Positions 26,131-35,400 of a stretch of 64,000 nt of DNA are shown here, in pieces; position 1 is the first letter of the stretch; each line of letters opens with the position of its first letter. The position numbers were made by a program, and so were the translations under genes. Source of the DNA: CAVDWX01 sp963612735 (lineage in GTDB: Bacteria > Bacillota_I > Bacilli_A > RFN20 > CAG-826); the NCBI GenBank assembly GCA_963612735.1, contig CAVDWX010000003.1:10185-74184 (forward strand). Direction: 5' to 3'. Below the pieces are notes generated by a model, which saw nothing but the letters and a program-made list of their open reading frames with translations, did not search any database and was not told the origin of the DNA.

Positions 26131-26538
26131 ATGAAATCATTAATCGATTTAGCTTTTGATTACATCAGCGAGTCTAAAGAAGGCGTCTCGTTTTCTGAGA
26201 TTTGGAATTATGTAAAAAATGAAGCTGTTCTTGATGAAGATGCTGTTAAACAAAAAATGAGCCAATTCTACACCAACCTTATGTTAGATGGCCGATTTGT
26301 CAATCTTGGAGACAATATTTGGGATTTAAGAAATCGTCACACTTTTGATAAAGTTCATATCGATATGAAAGATGTCTATAGTGATGTTGAAACTAGCGAT
26401 GATGATGCTGAAGAAGTCACTGAAGAAGAAGAATACAATTCAGCGTTGGAAGATAATAAGAATGATGATAACGAAGGCGGATTCGGAGAAGACGAGGATC
26501 TTAGCGAAGATAATAACAATAATAGGAATGACTATTAA
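26131..26538 (+). CDS. rpoE: RNA polymerase delta subunit
   Basis: A 135-residue protein from the ATG at 26131, which has AAAGGAG upstream; an in-frame ATG at 26086 lies inside argS and is not needed. The N-terminal HARE-HTH domain (about 1-85) contains GVSFSEIWNYVKNE and LMLDGRFVNLGDNIWDLRNRH. The C-terminal third is almost entirely Asp, Glu and Asn. Delta binds core RNA polymerase and speeds recycling in Firmicutes. Its presence strongly points to Bacilli or Mollicutes. Confidence 0.94.
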   Translation: MKSLIDLAFDYISESKEGVSFSEIWNYVKNEAVLDEDAVKQKMSQFYTNLMLDGRFVNLGDNIWDLRNRHTFDKVHIDMKDVYSDVETSDDDAEEVTEEEEYNSALEDNKNDDNEGGFGEDEDLSEDNNNNRNDY

Positions 26539-26540
26539 TC

Positions 26541-27494
26541 ATGTTTCATAAAATTCTCGAGTTGATTGAAAAGAATGATACAATCGTCATTTTTGGGCAC
26601 ATCAATCCAGATGGAGATTGCTACGGAAGCCAAATTGGCTTACGCAATTCTTTAAGATTAGCTTATCCTCATAAAAAGATTTATGCTTCTGGAAGTGGTC
26701 TTCCATCTTTTTATAACTATATCGGTGAAATGGATCAAGTTCCATTTGAAACAATTAAGCATTGCTTAGCAATTATAGTGGATGGAAATGATTTATCAAG
26801 AATGGAAGACGAACGATGCTTATACGCAATTGATTTTGCTAAAATTGACCATCATATCGACACCAATTCATTTTCTCAAGGTCCATTTGTGGTGGATACT
26901 AATGCTAGTTCAACCTGTGAATTAATTACTAAATTTATTATTGAATGCCACTTACCTATTGATAAAAGCATCGCTAACGCTTTATATCTAGGGATGTTAA
27001 CCGATACTGGAAGATTTCAATTTGTTAATGATTTTGTCGAAGTTTTTCATCTTTCTGCTTATCTATGTGAACATGGAGCGGATCCTAAAACGATTAACTC
27101 CATTTTAAACGCTGTGGATGAAAAATCTTTAAAAGTAAAAGGTTATATCTATACCCACTTCATGAAATCTAAAGGTGGCACGCTATTTATTGTTTTTACT
27201 CAAGAAGAATTAAAGGAACTAGATGTTGACTCTAACTATATTTCTAGTTTAATTAATCTATTAGGTAACGTTAATGGATATCCTTGTTGGGCAACATTTG
27301 TCGAAACTCGTGAACATCGCCTTAGATGCGAATTTAGAAGTAGTGGGCCAGCAGTTCAACCAATCGCTTTAAAATATGGCGGTGGTGGCCATCTTTTAGC
27401 CTCGGGCGCGACCCTTAAAGAATTCAAGATGGAAACTATACTATCTATAATTAAAGATATTGATGAAGAAATTGCTAATTTTAGAGGAGATTGA
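26541..27494 (+). CDS. nrnA: NrnA-type bifunctional oligoribonuclease / pAp phosphatase
   Basis: A 317-residue DHH-DHHA1 phosphoesterase. GHINPDGDCYGSQIGLR (about 20-36), VDGND, and DHHIDT (about 106-111) form the metal centre. The C-terminal DHHA1 domain ends with GGGGHLLASGATL. NrnA degrades nano-RNAs and hydrolyses 3'-phosphoadenosine 5'-phosphate. It begins 2 bp after rpoE. The next gene is another pAp phosphatase family member, suggesting joined functions in nucleotide clean-up. Confidence 0.92.
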   Translation: MFHKILELIEKNDTIVIFGHINPDGDCYGSQIGLRNSLRLAYPHKKIYASGSGLPSFYNYIGEMDQVPFETIKHCLAIIVDGNDLSRMEDERCLYAIDFAKIDHHIDTNSFSQGPFVVDTNASSTCELITKFIIECHLPIDKSIANALYLGMLTDTGRFQFVNDFVEVFHLSAYLCEHGADPKTINSILNAVDEKSLKVKGYIYTHFMKSKGGTLFIVFTQEELKELDVDSNYISSLINLLGNVNGYPCWATFVETREHRLRCEFRSSGPAVQPIALKYGGGGHLLASGATLKEFKMETILSIIKDIDEEIANFRGD

Positions 27495-27498
27495 TTTT

Positions 27499-28278
27499 AT
27501 GTGGGAAAAAGAATTACAAGCCGCGATTGAAGCTGGATTATTAGCTAAAGATAAAATTATGGAAATATATTCCACTAATTTCGAAGTGGAAATTAAAGAT
27601 GATAATTCTCCTGTCACCCTAGCGGACAAATCAGCGGATAAAATTATTTCTACATACTTAAAAGAAAAATTCCCAACCCATAGTTTTTTAACCGAAGAAA
27701 GTGAAGATCATAAAGAACGCCTTGCCAATGATTTTGTATGGATTGTTGATCCAGTTGATGGCACTAAAGATTTTGTGGCTAGAGATGGTGGATTTACCAC
27801 TAATATTGCTCTTGCTTACAAACATGAAGTTGTCGTTGGAGTAGTCGTAGTTCCTACTACTGGAGAAGTTTATTTTGCGAGTAAAGGAAATGGGTCTTTT
27901 CATCAAAAACCTGGTCAAAAGCCCGTTAAAATTCATGTTAATGATAAATTAGATGATTTAACTTGCCTTACATCTGTCTTTCATTTTAATCAGATTGAAG
28001 ATGATTTAATTCATAAACATAATGATAAAATTAAACATGTCAAAAAACTTGGATCTTCATTAAAACCATGTACCATTGCCGCTGGATTCGCGGAAATCTC
28101 TTACCGCATGAGTGCTGGAACAAAAGAATGGGATACTGCTGCTAGTCAAATCATCGTCGAAGAAGCGGGTGGAGTTTTTGTTGAACCTGATGGAAGCCGC
28201 ATCACATATAACCGCGAAGATGTATATAATCGCAAAGGTTATGTGATTGCAAATCGAAAGGAAAATATCTTACTTTAA
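27499..28278 (+). CDS. cysQ: 3'(2'),5'-bisphosphate nucleotidase / inositol monophosphatase family (CysQ-like)
   Basis: A 259-residue protein from the ATG at 27499, which follows AGAGGAGA; an upstream in-frame ATG at 27460 lies within nrnA. The family metal motifs are present: LTEESED (about 66-72), WIVDPVDGTKDFV (about 83-95) and the C-terminal EWDTAASQIIVEEAGG. The best fit is CysQ, which converts pAp to AMP. An inositol or other sugar phosphatase role cannot be excluded. It is separated by 4 bp from nrnA. No sulfate assimilation genes are in the window. Confidence 0.88.
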   Translation: MWEKELQAAIEAGLLAKDKIMEIYSTNFEVEIKDDNSPVTLADKSADKIISTYLKEKFPTHSFLTEESEDHKERLANDFVWIVDPVDGTKDFVARDGGFTTNIALAYKHEVVVGVVVVPTTGEVYFASKGNGSFHQKPGQKPVKIHVNDKLDDLTCLTSVFHFNQIEDDLIHKHNDKIKHVKKLGSSLKPCTIAAGFAEISYRMSAGTKEWDTAASQIIVEEAGGVFVEPDGSRITYNREDVYNRKGYVIANRKENILL

Positions 28279-28364
28279 AAAACTTTGGTATTTAATCCTT
28301 GCTAATAACTCATAAAAATTAAATGATTAAAGAAAGCAATCACCTTATTAATTTTTTTAATATC

Positions 28365-29372
28365 TTAATATTCAACAGTTTTTAAAAAAGTAAGAAAACG
28401 AGGAAGCGATAGCGTTAACTGACCAATAGAAACGGCATTAATATATACTCTTTTCATCAGTCTATCTCGATAAACACTATATGTATTCTTTTTATATGTG
28501 GTCCTAGCTATGATATTTTTTGTCGATTCAACTTCATTTTTAAAAGCAAGAAGAAATTTTTGATCGTTTTTACTTAATTCGTACCAGCATTTTATATAAG
28601 CATATTCTTGCAAATATTGGTCAACACAATTTAAAACCTCATTATCTATTTTCTTCTTTTTAGTTTCATATAAAACATATCCTAATACTTGATAAGCATA
28701 TGCATAACCCTTTGTTAATTTGGCACATTCAAGTGCGTTTTTTTCTTCTAAACCTAGTAAAGAAATATAAGCGTTAGCTATGGCTGAAATGTTTAATGGT
28801 TCTAAAGTTATTTTAGGTGCACGATAAAGAAATGTTAGCGAATCATCATTTTTTAATTTATAAATATTTTCAAATAAACCAGTCATTAATAGATATATAG
28901 GGTAATGTTTTCTTAATAATAATTGAAAAGTTTGAACGAAAGGCTTTACAAAACTGTTGTTGACTACTTCATCAACACAAATTAATACTTTTTTATTAGC
29001 TTTTGATATTTTATTTAATAATGTTTCTAAAAGAGTAATAACATTTGTGATTGGCTTATCGCCTTTTATAGAAAAGGAGATTCCTTTAAAAGAAAATCCA
29101 AATGTTTTTCCCTTAATTAGACGATGTAATATACTTGAATCATATAAATTAGAAGCAAATTGATCTAACATATCGTAGGATGGAATTAATTCCAACACTA
29201 TCCAATTTTTATCTTTTTCTAAAATATTAGATATAGCTGATAACATGACAGTTTTACCACTCCCTCTTACGCCTGTTATAATATAAACATTCTTTGTTTT
29301 TTCATTTTTAAAAGATTCTATTATTTCATTAGTTTGTCGATATCTAGATATATAATTTTCTGGCTTTTCGCC
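28365..29372 (-). CDS. AAA-type ATP-binding protein, 5' end lost in assembly gap
   Basis: 336 codons are readable and the frame stays open up to the Ns at 29373, so it extends beyond the internal ATG at 29246. The first readable residues are GEKPENYISRYRQTNEII, then Walker A GVRGSGKT (about 34-41) and a Walker B-like VLICVDEV. A helical lid and a winged-helix-like C-terminus follow. This resembles a common 350-390 residue family of uncharacterised ATPases in Firmicutes and other gut bacteria, whose N-terminus is only some 10-15 residues longer. A Shine-Dalgarno AAAGGAG lies at 29412-29418 across the gap. Function unknown. Confidence 0.75.
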   Translation of the reverse strand, partial: GEKPENYISRYRQTNEIIESFKNEKTKNVYIITGVRGSGKTVMLSAISNILEKDKNWIVLELIPSYDMLDQFASNLYDSSILHRLIKGKTFGFSFKGISFSIKGDKPITNVITLLETLLNKISKANKKVLICVDEVVNNSFVKPFVQTFQLLLRKHYPIYLLMTGLFENIYKLKNDDSLTFLYRAPKITLEPLNISAIANAYISLLGLEEKNALECAKLTKGYAYAYQVLGYVLYETKKKKIDNEVLNCVDQYLQEYAYIKCWYELSKNDQKFLLAFKNEVESTKNIIARTTYKKNTYSVYRDRLMKRVYINAVSIGQLTLSLPRFLTFLKTVEY

Positions 29373-29382
29373 NNNNNNNNNN
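29373..29382. other. Assembly gap (10 N) with flanking short direct repeat
   Basis: Ten Ns replace the start of the AAA ATPase gene. Just outside, TATTTTTATACTC occurs twice (29383-29395 and about 29402-29414). That is reminiscent of the unmerged contig-end repeat at the other gap. Confidence 0.9.
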
Positions 29383-29502
29383 TATTTTTATACTCTAATT
29401 TTATTTTTATACTCCTTTATACTTATCTCAAGTTAAATGTAAAATCCATTGATTACAACGTACTTAAATTAATTACTGATAATTAGAAAATTATAAGGTT
29501 TT

Positions 29503-29528
29503 AATAAAAATGACCCGAAATACGGATC
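29503..29528 (-). terminator. Terminator after tRNA-Gln
   Basis: On the minus strand GATCCG and CGGGTC (29512-29528, one wobble) form a hairpin directly after the tRNA. It is followed by ATTTTTATT. Confidence 0.6.
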
Positions 29529-29536
29529 AAATATAA

Positions 29537-29610
29537 TGGCTGGGGTACCTGGGATCGAACCAGGGATGTCGGATTCAGAGACCGAAGCCTTACCGCTTGG
29601 CGATACCCCA
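29537..29610 (-). tRNA. tRNA-Gln (anticodon CTG), CCA encoded
   Basis: A 74-nt cloverleaf. The acceptor TGGGGTA pairs perfectly with TACCCCA, then discriminator G and an encoded CCA. The D arm has GCCAAGCGGTAAGGC. The anticodon loop CTCTGAA gives anticodon CTG, and the T arm reads CCTGGTTCGATCCCAGG. The base pair 31-39 is a U-U mismatch. It begins 7 nt after the stop of the NifU-like gene, so it is probably on the same transcript. Confidence 0.93.
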
Positions 29611-29617
29611 ATTTTGA

Positions 29618-29848
29618 TTAGTCCGCTAAACGAACTTCGACAACGCCAGGAACTTCTTCTTGAAGGATGACTTCGACAAGCTGTTTGATATCCGCATCAG
29701 CGTACATGCAGTCTTGGCAAGCCCCATGCATTTTAACATAGACTATTCCATCTTCAAATTTGACGAATTCACAGTCTCCTCCATCTTTTCTTAAGAAATG
29801 ACGTATTTTATCTAATGTTTGGATTATTAATTCTTCAGTGCTGTCCAT
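29618..29848 (-). CDS. NifU-like C-terminal domain protein (Fe-S scaffold/carrier)
   Basis: A 76-residue protein if started at the ATG at 29848, which aligns with the family N-terminus; an in-frame ATG at 29884 would add 12 residues, and neither has a good Shine-Dalgarno. The NifU_C motifs are LRKDGGDCEFVKFEDGIVYVK and GACQDCMYA with the CxxC pair that holds a transient 4Fe-4S cluster. It may supply clusters to enzymes such as MiaB or endonuclease III. tRNA-Gln follows on the same strand. Confidence 0.9.
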   Translation of the reverse strand: MDSTEELIIQTLDKIRHFLRKDGGDCEFVKFEDGIVYVKMHGACQDCMYADADIKQLVEVILQEEVPGVVEVRLAD

Positions 29849-29914
29849 AAATGTACCGAACAAAAATATATCACAACTATTCAAAATTGTTTAGCATGAT
29901 GTATATTTAAAAAG

Positions 29915-30373
29915 ATGAAACCTATTCGTACCGTCCTTATTTATTTAAAAGTTGATAATAAAATTCTCATGCTTTTACGAAACAAAAAAGAGCATGATTA
30001 TAACGCTAATAAATGGATAGGAGTGGGTGGAAAAATTAAAGCTAATGAATCAATTTCTCAAGCGTTATTAAGAGAAACAAAAGAAGAAACTAATCTTCAA
30101 TTAATTGATTATAAATATCTTGGATTAATCAATTTTATCGATAAAAACTATTTTGAAGAGATGTATTTATTCACTTCCTCATCATTTACTGGAACTTTAA
30201 AAGAATGCGATGAAGGAACGCTTTCTTTTATTGATTTAGATAAATTTGATAGTTTAGATTTATGGGAAGGGGATAGAATATTTCTTCCTTTTGTTGTTAA
30301 AGAAGAAGAATTTAAGAAGTTGACCCTCACTTATGATAACGGAAAACTAATTTCCTCTAAATTAATTAAATAA
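29915..30373 (+). CDS. NUDIX hydrolase (MutT-like)
   Basis: A 152-residue pyrophosphohydrolase. The Nudix box is complete: G-x5-E-x7-REtkEE read as GGKIKANESISQALLRETKEETNL (about residues 37-60). The N-terminus RTVLIYLKVDNKILMLLR matches the 8-oxo-dGTP diphosphatase group of Firmicutes, which sanitises the nucleotide pool. The exact substrate is not shown by the sequence. It lies 1 bp before lgt and is transcribed divergently from the NifU-like gene. Confidence 0.9.
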   Translation: MKPIRTVLIYLKVDNKILMLLRNKKEHDYNANKWIGVGGKIKANESISQALLRETKEETNLQLIDYKYLGLINFIDKNYFEEMYLFTSSSFTGTLKECDEGTLSFIDLDKFDSLDLWEGDRIFLPFVVKEEEFKKLTLTYDNGKLISSKLIK

Positions 30374-30374
30374 T

Positions 30375-31124
30375 ATGTATCCTCTGATTTTTGGTGCTAT
30401 CGATTCGTATGTTGTTATGCTCGTCCTAGGAGTAGTGGCTTGTCTATTGCTATATTGGTTTTATGCTAAAAAAAGAAATGATGATATTAAACTTCGTCTC
30501 GATTTCCTTTTAATTGGTATTATTGCGATACTGAGTGGCATTGTTTTTGCATGTTTATTTGAAAATTTTTATGAATTGCTTCAAGATCCATCTTCTTATA
30601 AATGGACATGGGGTATGACCTTTTATGGTGGATTATTTGGAGGAGTTATTGCCTTCTTTTTGCTCTACTTCTTTTATTTTAAAAAGCAATATGGTCCTTA
30701 TTTACAAAGAGTATTTATCATTGCTCCATCTTGTATCACCCTAGCCCACACTTTTGGTCGTATTGGCTGTTTTTTAGCGGGATGCTGTTACGGTAAACAA
30801 TCGGATGCGTGGTTTGCTTTAAAATTTGTCACCACTAACACTAAGGTGATACCTACTCAACTATTCGAAGCTATATTTTTAGCAATATTAACCATTCTTT
30901 TTATTGTTTTAGCCTTAAAAGATTTTAAATATAGTTTAGTCATATATTGTCTTAGCTATTCTATTTTTCGATTTATTATTGAATTCTACCGCGATGATCC
31001 TCGTGGTGGATTCTTCTTATCTTTATCACCATCGCAGTGGTGGTGCATTGTTTTATTTTTAATTTCTATTCCATTATTTTTTGTATTACATAATGTTATT
31101 TATAAAAAGGAGAAAACTATATGA
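30375..31124 (+). CDS. lgt: Prolipoprotein diacylglyceryl transferase
   Basis: A 249-residue polytopic membrane enzyme that attaches diacylglycerol from phosphatidylglycerol to the lipobox cysteine. The Lgt signature HTFGRIGCFLAGCCYGK (about 124-140) with the essential H and R is present, and about seven hydrophobic segments are seen. The C-terminal RFIIEFYRDDPRGG is conserved. The lipoproteins at 36506, 56299, 56894 and 61900 would be its substrates. The end overlaps the CPBP protease gene by 4 bp. Confidence 0.95.
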   Translation: MYPLIFGAIDSYVVMLVLGVVACLLLYWFYAKKRNDDIKLRLDFLLIGIIAILSGIVFACLFENFYELLQDPSSYKWTWGMTFYGGLFGGVIAFFLLYFFYFKKQYGPYLQRVFIIAPSCITLAHTFGRIGCFLAGCCYGKQSDAWFALKFVTTNTKVIPTQLFEAIFLAILTILFIVLALKDFKYSLVIYCLSYSIFRFIIEFYRDDPRGGFFLSLSPSQWWCIVLFLISIPLFFVLHNVIYKKEKTI

Positions 31125-31894
31125 GAGTACGTATCAAAATATTAGATATGTTTTTAATATCTTTATTATTCATCTTTGTTGTCTCAATGCCTTTTGAAAG
31201 ACTAGTTGGCGATAGAATTGATTTACTTTATGGATTAAGAATTGGTTTTTATGCTTTGTATACAGTATATCTATTTTATTTTTTGTCTAAATATAACTTA
31301 CTAAAGGATTTAACTCGTTCTACGAATTGGAAAAATATTTTAATTTTGCTTCCCACCTTATTAGTGTGTTTTAATAATTTTATCTTCATTCTCTTTTATC
31401 AAAATTATATTTTTGTTTCCACCTTCAATCGCATTTATATTTACGAATTTGTGTTAACAATATTTACTGCGGTTATCGAAGAAATTATTTTTCGCTACAT
31501 CATTCATAATCAGCTCAATATCAAAAATAAATTATTAAAGATTATTACTAGCGCTGGGATATTTGCTTTATTTCATATCTTTAATTTTTTAACTTCGTTT
31601 GATTTAAGCGATCTATTAATAATTGTCTACGCTTTTGGTTTAGGTATCATCTTAGGCTTCTTTATGGAATATGGTAAAAATACTTTTATTTGTATGGGGT
31701 ATCATTTTTTATTCAATTTTATAAACACTAACTTATATCAATTTGTCTTCATTGGCCTTTATCAAGATATGTACCTAATTTATTTTTTAGTAGCAGGTGC
31801 AATTACTATTATCGTTAGCGTTTATCTTTTGCTCATCTATCTTTTCTATTTCAAAAAGAAAGATGGTGATGATTATTCTTATTGGTATAACTGA
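31121..31894 (+). CDS. CPBP-family intramembrane metalloprotease (CAAX/Abi)
   Basis: A 257-residue membrane protein with about eight hydrophobic segments. The family's three motifs are EEIIFRY (EExxxR, about 122-128), FHIFN and HFLFN (HxxxN/B). Members cut membrane peptides or serve in bacteriocin self-immunity. No bacteriocin gene is visible here. The ATG overlaps the lgt stop by 4 bp, so it may act together with envelope lipoprotein maturation, which is inference. Confidence 0.85.
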   Translation: MRVRIKILDMFLISLLFIFVVSMPFERLVGDRIDLLYGLRIGFYALYTVYLFYFLSKYNLLKDLTRSTNWKNILILLPTLLVCFNNFIFILFYQNYIFVSTFNRIYIYEFVLTIFTAVIEEIIFRYIIHNQLNIKNKLLKIITSAGIFALFHIFNFLTSFDLSDLLIIVYAFGLGIILGFFMEYGKNTFICMGYHFLFNFINTNLYQFVFIGLYQDMYLIYFLVAGAITIIVSVYLLLIYLFYFKKKDGDDYSYWYN

Positions 31895-31916
31895 TCAAAT
31901 GTTAGATAATTAACGT

Positions 31917-32339
31917 ATGAAAAAGCTCTATTACGAATTTATCAAAGACCTGAAAGTGAATATCATTTGTTTGATATCATCATTATTTTTAGGCGTTACA
32001 GTCTTTTTGTTATATTATTTTTTAAATGGTCCTCAATTGCTCATTGGTGCCGCAAACGCCGCTTTAATTTCTACAGCGGTTTTAGCCATTTTATTTTTCT
32101 TCCCGCTTCTTTCTTATTTTGGCACTTTTGATTTCATGTCTTTTGGTTTTTATTCCTTTGGATGGATGTTTGCTCCAAAAGGGACTAGAAAATATAAAGA
32201 TTTATATTCCTATAGTCTGGCAAAACAAGAAAAAAGGAAGAATGCACCAAAGACTTTTATTCCCTTTGGTATTTCGTTTACTTTATTTTTAATTGTTTCA
32301 ATTGTTTTAGAAATCGTATATATAATTCTTTCTCATTAG
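31917..32339 (+). CDS. DUF3899-like membrane protein
   Basis: A 140-residue protein with three hydrophobic helices (about 15-34, 42-68 and 114-137). A central loop contains GTRKYKDLYSYSLAKQEKRK, which matches my recollection of the DUF3899 family pattern (a Y-x-D-x2-x-Y loop before the last helix). Function unknown. No strong Shine-Dalgarno is present. It is the last gene of the NUDIX-lgt-CPBP run, 22 bp after the protease gene. Confidence 0.65.
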   Translation: MKKLYYEFIKDLKVNIICLISSLFLGVTVFLLYYFLNGPQLLIGAANAALISTAVLAILFFFPLLSYFGTFDFMSFGFYSFGWMFAPKGTRKYKDLYSYSLAKQEKRKNAPKTFIPFGISFTLFLIVSIVLEIVYIILSH

Positions 32340-32392
32340 AACTTTATATCGAAATCAAACTAGAACATTACTTCTTTTTAGGAATATTGCTT

Positions 32393-32420
32393 TTGCTTTT
32401 ATTTATATTAGTAATATAAT
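32393..32420 (+). promoter_or_regulatory. Promoter of the surface subtilase gene
   Basis: TTGCTT (32393-32398), a 16 bp spacer and a perfect TATAAT (32415-32420), 44 bp before the start codon. The gene also has an optimal AAAGGAGG ribosome binding site at 32447-32454. Confidence 0.6.
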
Positions 32421-32463
32421 TCTTTACACACGATTTAATACGTGGGCAAAGGAGGTTTAATTT

Positions 32464-35400
32464 ATGCGCAAGTTAGGATTATTGCTCATAACCGGTGCCG
32501 CTTTAGTTTTAGGACTTACCGGTGGCACGAAAGGCTTAGACACTTCCAAAGAAGAAAGAGACACTCGTATTATTGTTGAGGTTTCCAATTCTATCAAAGT
32601 GAGAGCCGGACAAGGCAAAGTTGACAAACAAGACCTTGTCATTAATTCTATTCGACATAATGTAACTTCTAACTTCAGTATTGGAGAACGCTACTCAGCG
32701 GTCACTAATGCTTTTGTGATGAATGTTAATTCAAATTATGTTGATGATATCAAAAATATATCTGGCGTATTGAGCGTTACTGTCGATACTTTTCATACCA
32801 GTAGTGCTTTAGATGGGGAAGTAGTTAATGTTCCATTATCTTCTTCTGCTGTTAGTAGCGAGAACGTTTCCGCTGAAACGATGAATAAGCCAGAAAATAG
32901 TAATGAAGGTGAAGGAGTAGTTATTGCTATTCTTGATACATCTTATTTACTAACTCATGAAACATTTGCTGATTTAGATAGCAGTGTGAATGTTGCTTTG
33001 AGCAAAGATAAAGTGAGTAGCATTGTTAAAGGCAGCTCATTCCATGGACAACCAGACGCCACTCATTCTACCTATTGGAATAACAAAGTTCCTTTCTATT
33101 ATGATTACGGCGGAGCCACTAATGTGAGTGGACAACCAGGCAAAGCTGATTATGATGTCTTCTCTGAATTATCTGACCATGGTCAACACGTTGCTTCAAC
33201 CGCTGCTGGATCTAAAATCGATAATTTCTCAGGTATTGCTCCAAAAGCACAACTGCTTTTAATGAAAGTTTTTACTGATTATTATCCAACTGCTGAAGAT
33301 GCTGCAGCTGGTTATACCGCTCGTACTGGAGCTTATGATTCCGTTATTCTTAAAGCGTTTGAAGATGCTGCTTTATTAGGTGCTGATATCGCTAGCTTAT
33401 CTTTAGGTAGCGATTTAGGCGATTTTAATAGCGATTCACTATTAATGAAAACTATTGAAAAGCTTCAAAAAGGCGGAATGTTTATCGATTTTGCCGCTGG
33501 CAACTCCGGCAAACTTAACTATTCTAAAGCTGGTAGCTATGCCAACTGGACCACTAATATGACTGAAACTGGTATTCTTTCAGATTATGTTAATAGTGAT
33601 TACACGATGGGTATTGCTGCAGGTGTTCCTACCAAAATGTATTATGAAACAGCTGTTATTGTTAATGGCAACACCATTTCATATGAAGATCAAATCACCG
33701 ATTATAAAACTAGTAGTGGTGAAGTTACATATACTCCAAATAGATATCTTACTGACATTACAAATGATGGCGCTATTACTCAATTTGGCTGGGTTAAAGT
33801 ACCTGGTTGGGGTGAAGCCAAAGACTACAAAGATATCGATGTAAAAGGTAAGATTGCAGTTATCGATCGTGGCGAGACTACTTTCTTAAGTAAAATTACT
33901 ATCGCCGCAAATAAAGGCGCTATTGCAGTCTTTATTATCAATAACGATCCTTCTGAAACCGATTTTACTTTTAGAATGGATTTAAGTAACGAAACTCCTT
34001 CGGTTCCTGTTTGTTCTTTACTTTATAGGGATAGAGACACTTTCTTAAAGAGTGGCAATGAAGGAACTTTATCCATTTTAGCGAATACTGAAGCCGAAGC
34101 ACCAAATGCTTATATGATTACTGATTTTAGCAGTGATGGTGCGGCTTATGATTTAAGCTTAAAACCAGAAATTACCGCTCCTGGACAATCCATTAAAGGC
34201 GCTGTTTATACCGATAATAATGGTGTCATTTATGAAGAAGACGGTAAAACTGTTTCGACCAATCAATATGGTTACTATAGTGGTACATCTATGGCCACTC
34301 CTAACTATAGTGGCGCTCTTGCACTCATTTTAAGTGAACACGTCGATGATGAAGATTATCGAAATAGCCTCAATATGAGAACTATGTCCACAGCGACACT
34401 CATGTATGATGAAATTGAAAAAGATAAAGCTGAATTAACTTCTCCTCGTTTACAAGGTGCTGGTATGGTTAATATTACTAACGCTATCAACACTGAAGTT
34501 TATTTAGAAGGCTTTAATAAAACTGGAACTGATGGACTTGGAAAAGCAAAAATTCAATTATTTAATAACAGTGATATTGCTAAAGGCGATGTCAAATTAT
34601 CATTTATTGCCCATAATGTTAGCAAATCTAGCAAAACTTATGTTGCAACTACTTATATTTATCGTCCTGAATTAGTAACTCTTAGTGAAGATAATTATCC
34701 TCAATATAAAGGTGTTGAATTTATGTCTGTTCAAGACACTTTAATTGATAAAGTTAGTCAAGAAATTACTGTTCCTAGTGGTGATACTACTATTACATTG
34801 AACACTTATTCTTTATCCGATACAGTCAAAGCTGAATTAAATTCTAAATTTGAAAATGGCTGCGTCATTGAAGGATTTGTTGTTTTAGAAGAAAAAGATA
34901 ACGCTGACGCTATCGATTTATCCATTCCTTATTTAGGATTCTATGGCGATTATGAAGCTGGTATCCCTGTTGAAGAATTTGACTTCGAACAAGATCCTAA
35001 TAAGACTTATGCATCAGATATTCTCAACGATTTATGTTCTGTCGCCGGCAAATCGAGCGCTGATTATACATCTGGTTGGGTGGTTGGCTATGCCGAAAAC
35101 ATGGAAGATGTCAGCATTGAAAATTGTTTATTAAATGAAACTAACATCTTCAAACTCAATGGTTATCGTAGCATTGGCACTAATCCATATACTGGTCAAG
35201 TTGATCCAAATAATCTTTATGTTGGAAATAACGGAAAATCCAATATGATGATTATTCAACAAATGGTCTTACGTTCTGTTAAAGATAATAAAATTACCTT
35301 AACTAATAAAAAGACTAATGAAGTTGTCTTAGTGGATCATATGTTCGATTCATTATTTGGCGATAGTGATGCTGCAACTTTCCCACTTTATAAATCTCAT

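Noticed and set aside
31121..31894. Bacteriocin immunity system around the CPBP protease
   Set aside because: No small peptide precursor, export peptidase or regulator is found nearby; the context is lipoprotein maturation.
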